In this document: piece after piece, positions 1 to 8,687 of the stretch
Numbering within the stretch: the first letter of the stretch is position 1
Layout of the letters: every line of letters begins with the position of its first letter
Assembly (NCBI RefSeq): GCF_002498065.1
Contig: NZ_DAFZ01000079.1
Span: forward strand, 1-33,842
Direction of reading: 5' to 3'
Length of the DNA stretch: 33,842 nucleotides
From: Methanoculleus sp. UBA208
GTDB taxonomy: Archaea; Halobacteriota; Methanomicrobia; Methanomicrobiales; Methanoculleaceae
Position numbers and translations under genes: made by a program
Notes under the pieces: generated by a model
What the model was told of the DNA's origin: nothing
What the model saw: the letters and a program-made list of their open reading frames with translations, nothing else
Databases searched by the model: none

Positions 1-45
1 CGCTTCGCGTTTTCTCAAGCTCCGGCCCTTCGGCCCGTCGCTTCT
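1..45. repeat. Hairpin repeat unit at the 3' end of the DUF1786 gene
   Basis: CGC-ttc-GCG (1-9), CTCAAGCTCC linker, GGCC-cttc-GGCC (24-35) and GTCGCTT follow the same layout and orientation as the 33657-33700 units. The unit lies within the coding frame of the DUF1786 protein and continues off the window edge. Confidence 0.6.
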
Positions 46-1057
46 TCCAGAGATACGCGAGCCCGAAGCATCCCGAGAGCATCATATCCCCGAAGGGCGC
101 CGCCTGGTAAGCCTCCGGCAGCAGCCGGAGCCGGTTCGGGCCGGTGACGACAACGGCATCGGTCGCGAGGGGTTTTCTGACCGCCGCGCCGTGACCCCCG
201 TCGTCGAAGACCTCTTCCGACGTCAGCGTGCCGTCGGCGAGCCGCCGGATGTAGTGCTGCAGTTTCCCGGGGTCGAGCGCGCCGGTGTGGTGCTCGAAGA
301 GGCCGTGGATCTCCCGTCCTTTCAGGGTGAAACAGAGGGTGTGCCCGTTCCCGGCGTTGACGAGGGTTACTCCCGTCCGGGCCATGCGCCGAACCTGCGG
401 GTCGCAGAGCGCTCCTATCAGGGCGACCGGTCCGGTGTCGGTGACGAGCGCGCCCGGTGCCTGGTGCAGGACGGCCTGCATCCGGGTCATATCGGCGAGC
501 GGCGGGTCGCTAACGAGCGAGAGGAGGTCCCAGTCCCCGGCGTCCAGCAGCTCCCGCATCAGCTCGAACCGGTGGATGCGGTTGCTCCGGTGCGGGGAGT
601 AGCCGTGGTCCTGGACCGCTATCGCCACGTTCTCCGGGTAGTCGACGCCGAAGAGGGAGAGCGCCTGCCTGAGTTCCGGCTCCATGTAGTCGGTGGTGCG
701 GACGACCGCCGCGTCTCCCGGGGGGGTGGCGCGGATCTCAACTCCAAGCGCCCGCACCCGTTCCGGGTCGTCGTGGAGGGTAAGAGCGGCCTTTGGCGTG
801 GCGTAGACCGGAAGGCCTGCCGCCAGATGCTCCCGTATCGCGCCGGTGTTCGCGCCGCCGCCCATCAGGAACCCCTCGAGGAAGATCGGGCGCCCGGCCC
901 GGGTCGCCTCCCGTACCTTCGCCGCCGTCACCACGGTCGGTGAGGGGAGGACCAGTTTGATGCTGTTCTCGATCGGCCGGCCGGGCTCGTAGACCAGGAT
1001 GTCCTGGGTGCCCCTGCCGACATCGATGGCGAGAAGCGATGTCGTCAGATCGATCAT
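1..1057 (-). CDS. DUF1786 family protein (partial, runs off left edge)
   Basis: The minus frame opens with ATG at 1057 and stays open for 352 codons to the window edge, so the C terminus may be missing. The N terminus reads MIDLTTSLLAIDVGRGTQDI, the ASKHA-like phosphate-loop pattern (D-x-G-x-G-T-Q-D) of DUF1786 proteins, which occur in many methanogens and have no established function. A GGGAN-type glycine-rich stretch lies near residue 70 and an NAGNGHT segment near residue 235, both plausible nucleotide-fold loops. A TATA-like CTCGATATAG lies at 1101-1110 and GAGG precedes the start. Family members are about this length, so little should be missing. The last 15 or so visible codons (bases 1-45) are made of a hairpin repeat found elsewhere in the window, so the tail may not be ancestral. 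The family name is recognised from motifs only. Confidence 0.75.
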   Translation of the reverse strand, partial: MIDLTTSLLAIDVGRGTQDILVYEPGRPIENSIKLVLPSPTVVTAAKVREATRAGRPIFLEGFLMGGGANTGAIREHLAAGLPVYATPKAALTLHDDPERVRALGVEIRATPPGDAAVVRTTDYMEPELRQALSLFGVDYPENVAIAVQDHGYSPHRSNRIHRFELMRELLDAGDWDLLSLVSDPPLADMTRMQAVLHQAPGALVTDTGPVALIGALCDPQVRRMARTGVTLVNAGNGHTLCFTLKGREIHGLFEHHTGALDPGKLQHYIRRLADGTLTSEEVFDDGGHGAAVRKPLATDAVVVTGPNRLRLLPEAYQAAPFGDMMLSGCFGLAYLWKKRRAEGPELEKTRS

Positions 1058-1190
1058 GGATAAGCCTCACGCGCTGCCGCGGCGTCGTGCCGGGCGGCTT
1101 CTATATCGAGTCATCCTGAAAAGCCAAAAAGGTGCTCTGGAGAGCTGCTTCGTGCTGTGAAACCTGGAGTCAAAAACGGTGTGGCCCAGG

Positions 1191-4100
1191 TCAGGCATCC
1201 GCCCGGTCTGCCACCGGGGAGAGGCCGGCGCCGGTGCCCCGGTCCTGGCGGACCGGCTTATACTCCCGGTACTCCTTCAAAGAGACCGTGAGATCCCGGG
1301 TGAAGGCGAAGTAACCGATCTGGGTCGTCCGGCAGAGGTTCATCGCCATCTCCATCAGCCCCCGGGGATCGGGGCGCGCTTCCCCGAGCCATACGTGGAA
1401 GATGTTCCCGCCGTCCACGATGGGGAAGAAGATATGCTCGATCTCGATCCGTTTCGTGAGCGGAACCGGCGCTCCCGGGGCGACGTGGGTTCCGTTGGTG
1501 TAGTAGATGGGGAGGTCGAGCGTCGTGCCGAGCATATCGAGCGCCTGGTCGGCGTCGCCCTTGATGACCTTGAGCGCGTGGTCCCTGAACCGCTCGTCGA
1601 GGAGGTCGGCAACCGCGAACCGCTGGCCGGTCGTCTCCGCCGGGGTGCGGGCGAGGGCGATCGTCATGTTGTGCTTCTTCGAGAGTTCGCGCGCGTACAT
1701 CTCGAGTTCGGTCATCGCCCGGACGGCGAGACGGAACGCCTCCTTGGACTCGTGGAGCTGGTGGCCGGTGAAGTGCTGCACCATCTCGTTGACCCCGACC
1801 ACGCCGATGGTGTAGACGAGCCCCTCGAGGTCCACGGCAACCGCGCCGCGTTCGCCGGTGTTCGGGTCCTTAGGGCGCTGCATCGCAAACGGCATCCGGC
1901 CGTTCGTCCGGATGAGAGACATCCAGCGCCGCTTGATCCGGTAGAGGTCGACGGCGATGTCCATGAACGACTTCAACTCGGCGAAGAGCCGTTCCTGGTC
2001 GCCTTCGGCTTTATATGCCGCTCGCGGGCAGTTGATGGACATCACCTGCCAGGACCCCATCGAGAAGTGTTTCCCTTCCCGGAAGTAGAGTTTGTCCTCG
2101 AATTCGTCGTCCTCGTCGGCGAGCGACGAAAATTGGTAGGCACAACAGTTCCCGGTCACGATGCCGAGCGCGTTTGCGAAGGTATGGGTGTCGGCTACGT
2201 CGACGAGGTCGTAGACGTAGCCGTCGTAATCCACCGGCTCGATCGACCGGATGCGGGCCGGGTGAAGGTCGCCGTTGATGAGCCGCTCGATGTCCCCCGT
2301 CCGGGCTTCGGGCCGTATAAGGGAGACCTGCGCGCTGTGATGACCCGACGAGGTATACTGGCTTGCGTAGACGAGTCCGGTATACTGGAGCCCGCTTGCT
2401 TTGACCGGAAGGCGGGTAAAGATCCCTCCGGTCTGCCTCGAAGATCCGGTGACCGCCGTCGCGCCGTATCCCGTCTTCTGAGAGAACCGCCGGATCTGGT
2501 CCTGGGCCGTGATCGTGCAGGTGTAGGCGGTGAGGGGGTACGGCTCGCCGGTCTGGGGGTGCGCGACGGTTGTCTTCTGTTCGACGTAGTTCATCTGGAC
2601 TCCGATACGCTGCGCGAGCCAGACCAGTTTCTGAACTGCGTTCCGCGACACCAGTTTTATCCTGATGCCTCTTGCGTTGTGTACGTATGACCCCTGTTGC
2701 CTGGCCTGGATGCTGATATTGCCGTCGCCGCGGAACGCGGCATCGAGGTATGTACCTACCAGTTCTCTCTCAACATCAAAGAGCAGATCGGGCACATTCT
2801 TCTCGACAGCACATTTTCCACAGCCTATCGCATCGAGAAGGAGATAGAGGAGCTTGCTATTGACGGTGACGTTGACGGCCGTTGCCTCCTCGGAGATCAG
2901 CGGCTCATGCCCGAGGAAGCCTTTAATGCACGTTGCAGCATCCTTGATGAAATCTTCTTCGTGCTTTCCGAACGAGAGCCTTACCGTATACCGCCGTCCG
3001 CTGGTATCGCTGCATCCCTCCGCGAGGTAGTAGCCGAGGAACCTGACGAGTTCCTTTGTTACGGGGAGAACCTGAGGCAGGCCGCGGCGCTTTGCGTTCC
3101 GAATGTTCACTTCCCCGTCCCGGAGCACGATCTCATCGGCATATCCGGCGGTACGAAGCGTTTCTGCGATGTCGAGTTCCCGAACCGTGTTGCTGCCGAA
3201 CTCGGCGGTTTTGACCACGGGGAGGTAGTCGCCGTTACGAAGCGCCTGTGCCGACGTCTTTATGAACTTCCCCTGATCCAGGGCAAAGACCGGGTGATCC
3301 GGCGTGACGGTGATCCGGCGGCCCGACTCGAGGGTGATCCTGAGCATCTCTCCTGAATACTTCCGCCGCATGACCCCATGGAAGGGGCGTAGCGTTGCCG
3401 TCATGCCGACGATATCGACACTCGGGGTCTTTGCGTCGAGAGGAGCAAACTCCGTGCCGTACGGATCCGTGTGCCTCTCTCCTTCGGCCGTATCCTCAAA
3501 GAGATCGCTGATCGCCCGGATCCTGGTTCTGCCGTTCGAGTCCACGATGGGGACGAGTTCATCGCTCGCCAGGCACTGGTAACAGGAGATCCCTTCCCCG
3601 GCGCCCCGGTAGCCGGGGATCTGGTTGTCGTAGTAGGGTGTGCCGTACTTGGACGCGAGTTCGAACGTCATCAGGTAGAGGTCCTGGTAGGTCGGGATGT
3701 CGGGGTGCTCGCGGTTGAACTCCTCGTCCTCGGTGAGGAAGTCGGGCTCGATGCTGATCTCGGGTTTCGGGAAGGAGAAGGGCTTGCCCCAGTAGTCCCC
3801 CTCGAGCATCACCTCCATCAGCGCCTTGAAGAGGAGCCGGACCTCCCGCTCGAACTCGCCGTAGGTCCGGAGCGGCGCCTGTTCTCCGTTCCAGACCTTG
3901 CCGCGGTAGACGCAGGGCTTGTCCCGCCAGAGGGTGGGGACGCCCGGGGAGAGCTGGACCGACGAGAAGACCACCTGGCCGCCGCGTGCGACCATCATCT
4001 GGGTCATCTCGTAGACGAACATCTGCATCAGCTGCTTGATCTCCTCGTAGTCCATTCCCTCGAAGAAGGGCGCCATGAACGTGAGGAAGTTGTAGTAGCC

Positions 4101-6248
4101 CTGGCCGCCGGCGAAGTTCGTCTGGGCGGAGCCGAGCGCCTTGACCGCGTGGAGGACCGCCACCTCGGCCCGTTTCGCGGGGCCGGCGACCGAGGCCTTC
4201 GTCCCGTTGCCGTCGGGCATCAGGCCGTAGTAGAAGAAGTAGCGCAGGTCCCAGTCCTGGCAGTTGTGAATCAGGAGGCCGTCGGAGGCGTAAAACGTGT
4301 GGCTCTCCTCGGTCCCGTCGCCGTCGAGGAAGAGATCGTAGACATACGCTCCGGTTGGGTCCGCCGGAGCGATCTCGACGACGGTCTCCTCCCGCTCTCC
4401 AACCTGCCTCTCCTTCACCGCGGATAGGAACCCGTCGATGTGGTTCTGCCGCTCATCGAGGAACGTGGCATACCGGGCGAATGTCTCGATGTTCCTCCGG
4501 CCGTTGAGCTGGAGCCGGTAGAGCGTTCGCCGTTCTTCCTCTCCGTAGAGTTCGACGATATGGGGTGTCATCCCGAGCGATGTGAGCAGGAGCGAGAGTT
4601 CCTGCCGGAGGGTCGGTGACGCGGTGGTGTAGTTGACGATGCAATCCGATTTTTCCGGGCGGTAGTACGCCGAACCGTCCCCGGTGAAGAGGGCGGAGAG
4701 GAACTCGTGGAGGAGCACGTCGTCGAGATGGTATACGATCCAGGGAAGGCGTTTTCCCGCTGCCCCCTCAGGAATGCCGAAGATGTAGCGGAAGAGCAGG
4801 TAGGCCGGCTTCCCGCCGAAGTAGACCTCCAGCGCCCGGTTGCGCTCCACCTTGATCCCGCAGATGGTCGTGATGTCGGGAGTGCCTCCGGCGATCGTTG
4901 CGTAGGTATTCAGGGCGGTGCATGCCGCGGCCCCTATGGCGGGTGCCTGCCGGTTCTCGGTGATCGTGAGGTTGTACTGCCCGGCCGCCGGGGCGGCGTT
5001 GTAGTTCCCCTCCGAGACGAAGAACCCGAGGAGCCGGACGAGTTCAGGCGTAAGGGTGAGAAGGGCAGGTAACTCGTGCTCGCTCCCCGTGACCCCGATG
5101 GTGACCCCGGCGTAATCCTCGATGCCGTAGCGGCTGCAGAAGGCTTCGAAGAGCGCAACCGGCATGATCCCGCGTGTATACCACTGCTTATGGTGCTCGA
5201 TGCCGAGTTCGCGCGATATGTCGGCGTACGAGGCGGCCCGTCCGCTCCGTACCACGTCGGCAAAGATCTCTTCAGCACCGCGGACGTAGACGTTCTCGAG
5301 AAGTTCGGCCGGCACCGATGCCGGCAGTTCCCGGACGAGATCGATCGCCTTGATCGTCTCTCCGCGGAGGGTGTCGGTCGCGGAGATCCTGTAGAGAGCG
5401 TCCCCGGCGCGTACTCCGTCGGCGCGGCGGATGACCATTCCCTCGCCGGTTCGCACCGGGATACGGTGCTCGCCGGTGACCATCAGCGTTCGTCCTCCCG
5501 ATGTCCGTATCCTGAGCATCTCGCCCGGGTTCACCCGACGACGGGTCACCTTCGCAACGCGTCTCCAGCCCTTCGGTGTGAGCGCAGAGAGGTCCTGTGG
5601 ACGCCACTCATCACCCTCGATCGGGAGTTCGTCGGGACGGATGCTCCGGGTGTGCCCCTCCAACCGCACGGGTATGACCGTGCTCCCGTCGATACAGAAC
5701 GGCCGCGTCCCGAAGTATTCCAGGTCGTGGATGTGGAGATCGCCGCGGAGGTGGTGATCCGCAAGGTCCGGGGGGAGCTGCAGGAGATACTGCTCTTTGC
5801 TGATCTTGTCCGCCTTCTTCTTGTGCGAGGTCTCGGCGTTCTCCTGGAGGTTGGCGTTGTCGTGCGCCTCAAAGCCCCTTCCCACATCGATGAGGTGTGC
5901 GTCGAAGACCGGGGTTCCCACCCGGGTGCAGACGTTGCGGTAGGACGTGAGTCCGCGCTCAAGGAGCGTCATGTTGACGATCTCGCGGATCAGGGGTCCG
6001 GAAAGCGACTGGAGGCCCAGCATCTGGATCTTCTTCTCGACCCGCCGGGCGATCTCCTTTGCCGTCTCCTCGTCGGCCCCCTCGTAGCCGTAGAAGACCT
6101 CCACGAGGCGGCTCTCCTCCACGATCTGCCTGACGATCCTGTTCCGGTTCCAGTCGAGGAGGTAGCCCCGCGAAGTCCGGACTTTCGGGAAGGTGGGGAC
6201 AAACTCCCCGAATAGAGTCGCCTGCGTCGACTTGCGCGTCAACCTCAT
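1191..6248 (-). CDS. nrdD: Anaerobic (class III) ribonucleoside-triphosphate reductase with two inteins
   Basis: One 1685-codon frame holds three NrdD exteins (residues 1-184, 663-891, 1368-1685) and two inteins (185-662, 892-1367); the spliced protein would be 731 aa, normal for the family. Residues about 22-105 form an ATP-cone, the allosteric dATP/ATP domain. Extein motifs DLHIHDLEYFGTRPF, QDWDLRYFFYYGL and CCAYQFSS are typical of archaeal NrdD. The enzyme reduces NTPs to dNTPs anaerobically with a glycyl radical installed by NrdG; no nrdG is in the window. The upstream redoxin gene overlaps by ATGA. This pairing matches the methanogen subtype studied in Methanosarcina barkeri, in which an NrdH-like redoxin and a ferredoxin disulfide reductase supply electrons. 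Odd: after IGYFAFTRDLTVSLKEYREY the protein ends in a low-complexity tail with no visible Cys4 zinc site or RVxGY radical motif. T-tracts at 1172-1176 and 1126-1130 (minus strand) could terminate transcription. Confidence 0.93.
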   Translation of the reverse strand: MRLTRKSTQATLFGEFVPTFPKVRTSRGYLLDWNRNRIVRQIVEESRLVEVFYGYEGADEETAKEIARRVEKKIQMLGLQSLSGPLIREIVNMTLLERGLTSYRNVCTRVGTPVFDAHLIDVGRGFEAHDNANLQENAETSHKKKADKISKEQYLLQLPPDLADHHLRGDLHIHDLEYFGTRPFCIDGSTVIPVRLEGHTRSIRPDELPIEGDEWRPQDLSALTPKGWRRVAKVTRRRVNPGEMLRIRTSGGRTLMVTGEHRIPVRTGEGMVIRRADGVRAGDALYRISATDTLRGETIKAIDLVRELPASVPAELLENVYVRGAEEIFADVVRSGRAASYADISRELGIEHHKQWYTRGIMPVALFEAFCSRYGIEDYAGVTIGVTGSEHELPALLTLTPELVRLLGFFVSEGNYNAAPAAGQYNLTITENRQAPAIGAAACTALNTYATIAGGTPDITTICGIKVERNRALEVYFGGKPAYLLFRYIFGIPEGAAGKRLPWIVYHLDDVLLHEFLSALFTGDGSAYYRPEKSDCIVNYTTASPTLRQELSLLLTSLGMTPHIVELYGEEERRTLYRLQLNGRRNIETFARYATFLDERQNHIDGFLSAVKERQVGEREETVVEIAPADPTGAYVYDLFLDGDGTEESHTFYASDGLLIHNCQDWDLRYFFYYGLMPDGNGTKASVAGPAKRAEVAVLHAVKALGSAQTNFAGGQGYYNFLTFMAPFFEGMDYEEIKQLMQMFVYEMTQMMVARGGQVVFSSVQLSPGVPTLWRDKPCVYRGKVWNGEQAPLRTYGEFEREVRLLFKALMEVMLEGDYWGKPFSFPKPEISIEPDFLTEDEEFNREHPDIPTYQDLYLMTFELASKYGTPYYDNQIPGYRGAGEGISCYQCLASDELVPIVDSNGRTRIRAISDLFEDTAEGERHTDPYGTEFAPLDAKTPSVDIVGMTATLRPFHGVMRRKYSGEMLRITLESGRRITVTPDHPVFALDQGKFIKTSAQALRNGDYLPVVKTAEFGSNTVRELDIAETLRTAGYADEIVLRDGEVNIRNAKRRGLPQVLPVTKELVRFLGYYLAEGCSDTSGRRYTVRLSFGKHEEDFIKDAATCIKGFLGHEPLISEEATAVNVTVNSKLLYLLLDAIGCGKCAVEKNVPDLLFDVERELVGTYLDAAFRGDGNISIQARQQGSYVHNARGIRIKLVSRNAVQKLVWLAQRIGVQMNYVEQKTTVAHPQTGEPYPLTAYTCTITAQDQIRRFSQKTGYGATAVTGSSRQTGGIFTRLPVKASGLQYTGLVYASQYTSSGHHSAQVSLIRPEARTGDIERLINGDLHPARIRSIEPVDYDGYVYDLVDVADTHTFANALGIVTGNCCAYQFSSLADEDDEFEDKLYFREGKHFSMGSWQVMSINCPRAAYKAEGDQERLFAELKSFMDIAVDLYRIKRRWMSLIRTNGRMPFAMQRPKDPNTGERGAVAVDLEGLVYTIGVVGVNEMVQHFTGHQLHESKEAFRLAVRAMTELEMYARELSKKHNMTIALARTPAETTGQRFAVADLLDERFRDHALKVIKGDADQALDMLGTTLDLPIYYTNGTHVAPGAPVPLTKRIEIEHIFFPIVDGGNIFHVWLGEARPDPRGLMEMAMNLCRTTQIGYFAFTRDLTVSLKEYREYKPVRQDRGTGAGLSPVADRADA
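2148..3575 (-). other. Intein 2 of NrdD (LAGLIDADG type, 476 aa)
   Basis: In-frame intervening sequence, NrdD residues 892-1367, inserted in SCYQ/CCAYQFSS. It starts at Cys1 (CLASDELVPI), has the block B TPDH motif at about intein residues 91-94, and ends GIVTGN before Cys+1. The penultimate residue is Gly rather than the usual His that assists Asn cyclisation, a departure known in some functional inteins. Two LAGLIDADG helices are visible, FLGYYLAEGC near 179-188 and YLDAAFRGDG near 276-285, both with acidic residues. It differs clearly from intein 1 in sequence, so the two were probably acquired separately. Confidence 0.92.
4263..5696 (-). other. Intein 1 of NrdD (LAGLIDADG type, 478 aa)
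   Basis: In-frame intervening sequence, NrdD residues 185-662. It starts at Cys1 (CIDGSTVIPV), has a block B TGEH motif at intein residues 74-77 for N-terminal cleavage, and ends with the canonical His-Asn (GLLIHN) before Cys+1 of the C-extein. The homing endonuclease has two LAGLIDADG helices, LLGFFVSEGN near 222-231 and FLSALFTGDG near 332-341, each with its acidic residue, so it may be active. A helix-turn-helix-like segment (SYADISRELG) near residue 156 could help DNA recognition. It interrupts the strongly conserved TRPF/CQDWDL stretch. Splicing residues are all present, so splicing is expected. Confidence 0.93.
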
Positions 6249-6514
6249 GCCCCCGCGATCAGGTCGGCGACAAGGTCTTCCTGGAACGCGCCCCCGCTAA
6301 AGAGATCGCCGGACGTATAGAATGCGTCGCCCTTCTGCAGTACCGGCGCTTCCTGGACGAATACGCCGTTCATGCGGAGTTCCGTCAGCCCCTCGGCGGA
6401 CGCCAGATCGCACTCGACGAAAGGAACGCCCCTGGAGGCCAGGAACTCTTTGAGTACTTCGCAATTCGGGCAGAATTCTAGTGTATATACGGTGAATTGC
6501 GCTGTATCGGAAAT
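6245..6514 (-). CDS. NrdH/glutaredoxin-like redoxin, candidate ATT start
   Basis: A short frame encodes about 89 aa with a thioredoxin-fold N terminus, FTVYTLEFCPNCEVLKEFL, carrying a CPNC redox motif, then VPFVECDL and a QEAPVLQKGD segment with the cis-proline expected of glutaredoxin/NrdH folds. Its TGA overlaps the nrdD ATG, so the two are co-translated, and it most likely reduces the NrdD active-site disulfide. No ATG, GTG or TTG occurs in frame between the upstream TAA (6521-6532 region) and the CPNC motif. The best start is ATT at 6514-6512, six bases after GGGGGT; ATT at 6520 is the alternative. A TATA-like TTATAA sits about 50 bases upstream. The function is well supported; the start is inference. 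Confidence 0.8.
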   Translation of the reverse strand: MSDTAQFTVYTLEFCPNCEVLKEFLASRGVPFVECDLASAEGLTELRMNGVFVQEAPVLQKGDAFYTSGDLFSGGAFQEDLVADLIAGA

Positions 6515-6748
6515 GGTAATACCCCCGGATTATTCGGTCATTACGTTTTCGCTCTGTACGGTTATAACAGATCTCATTCTATACGGAACGCTGTTCGTCA
6601 TCCGGGTGCGCCTTCCCGCACCCTCGATGCTGACCCCGGAAAAATTCCTGCCGGACTCGCTCCTCCGCCGCCTTCGGCTACGTTCCGCCGGCTGCGCCTC
6701 TGCCGGACAATCACCATTTTGTAGGGTGAGGCACGATAGTACGGTAAT

Positions 6749-7288
6749 ATGGTCAGGACGTTCGTTGCAATCGATCTGCCGGAGGAGATCCGCGAGAGAG
6801 CCCGTGAGTCCCAGGAGATCCTGAGACGGTCCGAAGGAAGGCTCGCCATCGTCGACCCTGCGAACCTCCACATAACGGTGAAGTTTCTCGGGGAGGTCGA
6901 TCCGGCACTGATCGAGCCGATCGTCGAGGCGCTCCGAACTGTCAGGGCCGACCCCTTCGAGATGACGGTAGGACACGCTGTCTGCAACCCGCCGCGGCGG
7001 CCGAGGGTGGTCTGGTGCGACGTCGCGGACGCCGGCGAGAGCGCCGCCCTCGCCCGGCAGGTGGACGATCTCCTGGCACCGCTCGGGTTTTCCCGGGAGA
7101 AGCGTCCCTTCCGCCCCCACGTGACCCTTGCACGGGTGAAAGAGTTCCACCCTTCGCAGTGCCGGGAGGCGGCATCCACCCCGCGCGAACCGCTCGGGAC
7201 CTGCCGGGTGGAGAGCATCAAGCTCAAGAAGAGCATGCTGACGCCCCGCGGCTCGATCTATGAAGACCTTGCGGAGGTCGCGCTTTGA
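6749..7288 (+). CDS. thpR: RNA 2',3'-cyclic phosphodiesterase (2H family)
   Basis: The 179-aa protein has the two H-x-T-x motifs of the 2H phosphoesterase superfamily: HITV at residues 41-44 and HVTL at 124-127, in the contexts NLHITVKFLGEV and FRPHVTLARVK. These are the catalytic pairs of ThpR (LigT), which opens 2',3'-cyclic phosphates and can join tRNA halves by 2'-5' bonds in vitro. An in-frame TAG just upstream (6737-6739) fixes the start at 6749. No good ribosome site is adjacent; GGTGAGG lies about 20 bases upstream. It overlaps cca by four bases, a linkage suggesting a shared role in tRNA end metabolism. Confidence 0.93.
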   Translation: MVRTFVAIDLPEEIRERARESQEILRRSEGRLAIVDPANLHITVKFLGEVDPALIEPIVEALRTVRADPFEMTVGHAVCNPPRRPRVVWCDVADAGESAALARQVDDLLAPLGFSREKRPFRPHVTLARVKEFHPSQCREAASTPREPLGTCRVESIKLKKSMLTPRGSIYEDLAEVAL

Positions 7289-8658
7289 CCCGGTGGCCCT
7301 GCGAGGAGGAGGTGCTCAAAAAGATCCGCCCCACACCCGAAGAGCGGACCTACATTCGGGCGATGGGAGAGCAACTGATCGAGGCGGTGGAGCGTTCGGG
7401 GAAGGCGAAGGCGATGATGGTGGGCTCGGTCGCCCGCGACACCTTCGTCCGCGGCGACCGGGATCTCGACGTCTTCATGCTCTTTGACCCCGCTCTCTCC
7501 CGGGAGGAACTGCAGGAGCAGGGATTAGCCCTCGCACACCGGATCGCGGAGGAGTTCGGCGCGACCTGGCGCGAGAAGTACGCGGAACACCCCTATGTCA
7601 ACGCGACGATCGATTCGCTGGACATCGATCTCGTCCCCTGCTACTCTGTCGCGAGCGCCACCGCAATCAAGAGCGCCGTGGACCGGACGCCGTTTCACAC
7701 CCGCTACATCCTCTCGCACATCGGCGGCTACGCCGACGATGTCCTCCTCTTCAAGCAGTTCGCGAAGTCGGGCGGGGTCTACGGCTCGGATCACATGACC
7801 GAGGGGTTTTCCGGCTACCTCTGCGAGATCCTGACGATCCATTACGGGGGGTTCCACCCGCTTCTTCGCGCCGCCGCCTGCTGGAGGCCCGGGGAGGTGG
7901 TCGACATCGAGGGGCACGGGACGAAGGAGTTCGAGGATCCGCTCGTCGTCATCGATCCGGTCGACCCGGAGAGAAACGTGGCGGCGGCGCTCTCGCTCTC
8001 GCGGATGTTCGAGTTCGTGGAACTCGCCCGCGGCTACCTCGCCGAGCCGTCGGAGGCGTTCTTCTGCCGCCTGCCCTCCCCGCCGCTCACCCGGGAGGTC
8101 TTCGCCCGTCTCCTCTCCGCGCGGGGGACGCACCTCTTCTCCATCGCGTTTGCAACGCCGGAATACACCCCCGATACGGTGGTCCCCCAGCTCAGGAAAT
8201 CCGCCGACTCTATCCGGGAACTCCTGGAGCGGAGCGGGTTTCCGGCGAGCCGCATCGACGTCTGCATGGGAAAAGAACGGTGCATGCTCCTCTTCGAGCT
8301 GATGGCCGATACCGTCCCGGTGATGCGCCGGCATATCGGCCCGCCGCTCTCGACGCGGGAGAACGCCGAGAAGTTCCTCGAGAAGTACGTCCGGGAAGAG
8401 GTCTTCGCCGGCCCCTACGTCGAGGACGGCCGCTACATAGTGGAACTCCCCCGCAGGTTCACCCGGGCCGTCGACCTGCTCCGGTCGAAAACCCTCTTTG
8501 ACGTGGCGCTCGGAAAGCACGTCCGCCGCTCGATGAAGCAGGGCTGGACGGTGAAGGCCGGTGCGGAGTGCTGGGACGAGGAGTTTGCCGTCTTCGTCTC
8601 CAGGTTCCTCGACCGGGCATCGCCGCTCGCACGGATAAAGAGGCTGACGGGGAAGTAG
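7285..8658 (+). CDS. cca: CCA tRNA nucleotidyltransferase, archaeal class I
   Basis: The 457-aa protein adds or repairs the 3' CCA of tRNAs. The nucleotidyltransferase signature is VGSVARDTFVRGDRDLDVF at about residues 46-64: Gly-Ser of the polymerase-beta fold, the metal-binding D-x-D at 60 and 62, and a third Asp in DSLDIDLVPC near 112. Length and layout match the archaeal class I enzymes. Translation starts at TTG 7285, overlapping the thpR stop (TTGA), with GGAGGT about six bases upstream inside thpR, so the two genes are translationally coupled. No damage is seen. Confidence 0.95.
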   Translation: MTRWPCEEEVLKKIRPTPEERTYIRAMGEQLIEAVERSGKAKAMMVGSVARDTFVRGDRDLDVFMLFDPALSREELQEQGLALAHRIAEEFGATWREKYAEHPYVNATIDSLDIDLVPCYSVASATAIKSAVDRTPFHTRYILSHIGGYADDVLLFKQFAKSGGVYGSDHMTEGFSGYLCEILTIHYGGFHPLLRAAACWRPGEVVDIEGHGTKEFEDPLVVIDPVDPERNVAAALSLSRMFEFVELARGYLAEPSEAFFCRLPSPPLTREVFARLLSARGTHLFSIAFATPEYTPDTVVPQLRKSADSIRELLERSGFPASRIDVCMGKERCMLLFELMADTVPVMRRHIGPPLSTRENAEKFLEKYVREEVFAGPYVEDGRYIVELPRRFTRAVDLLRSKTLFDVALGKHVRRSMKQGWTVKAGAECWDEEFAVFVSRFLDRASPLARIKRLTGK

Positions 8659-8687
8659 GAACCTGCCGGCCCGGCTCCAGGCGTCTC

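Noticed and set aside
1179..2690. 503-codon plus-strand ORF and other long plus-strand ORFs opposite nrdD
   Set aside because: Antisense shadows of nrdD typical of high-GC DNA; the nrdD frame explains the region fully.
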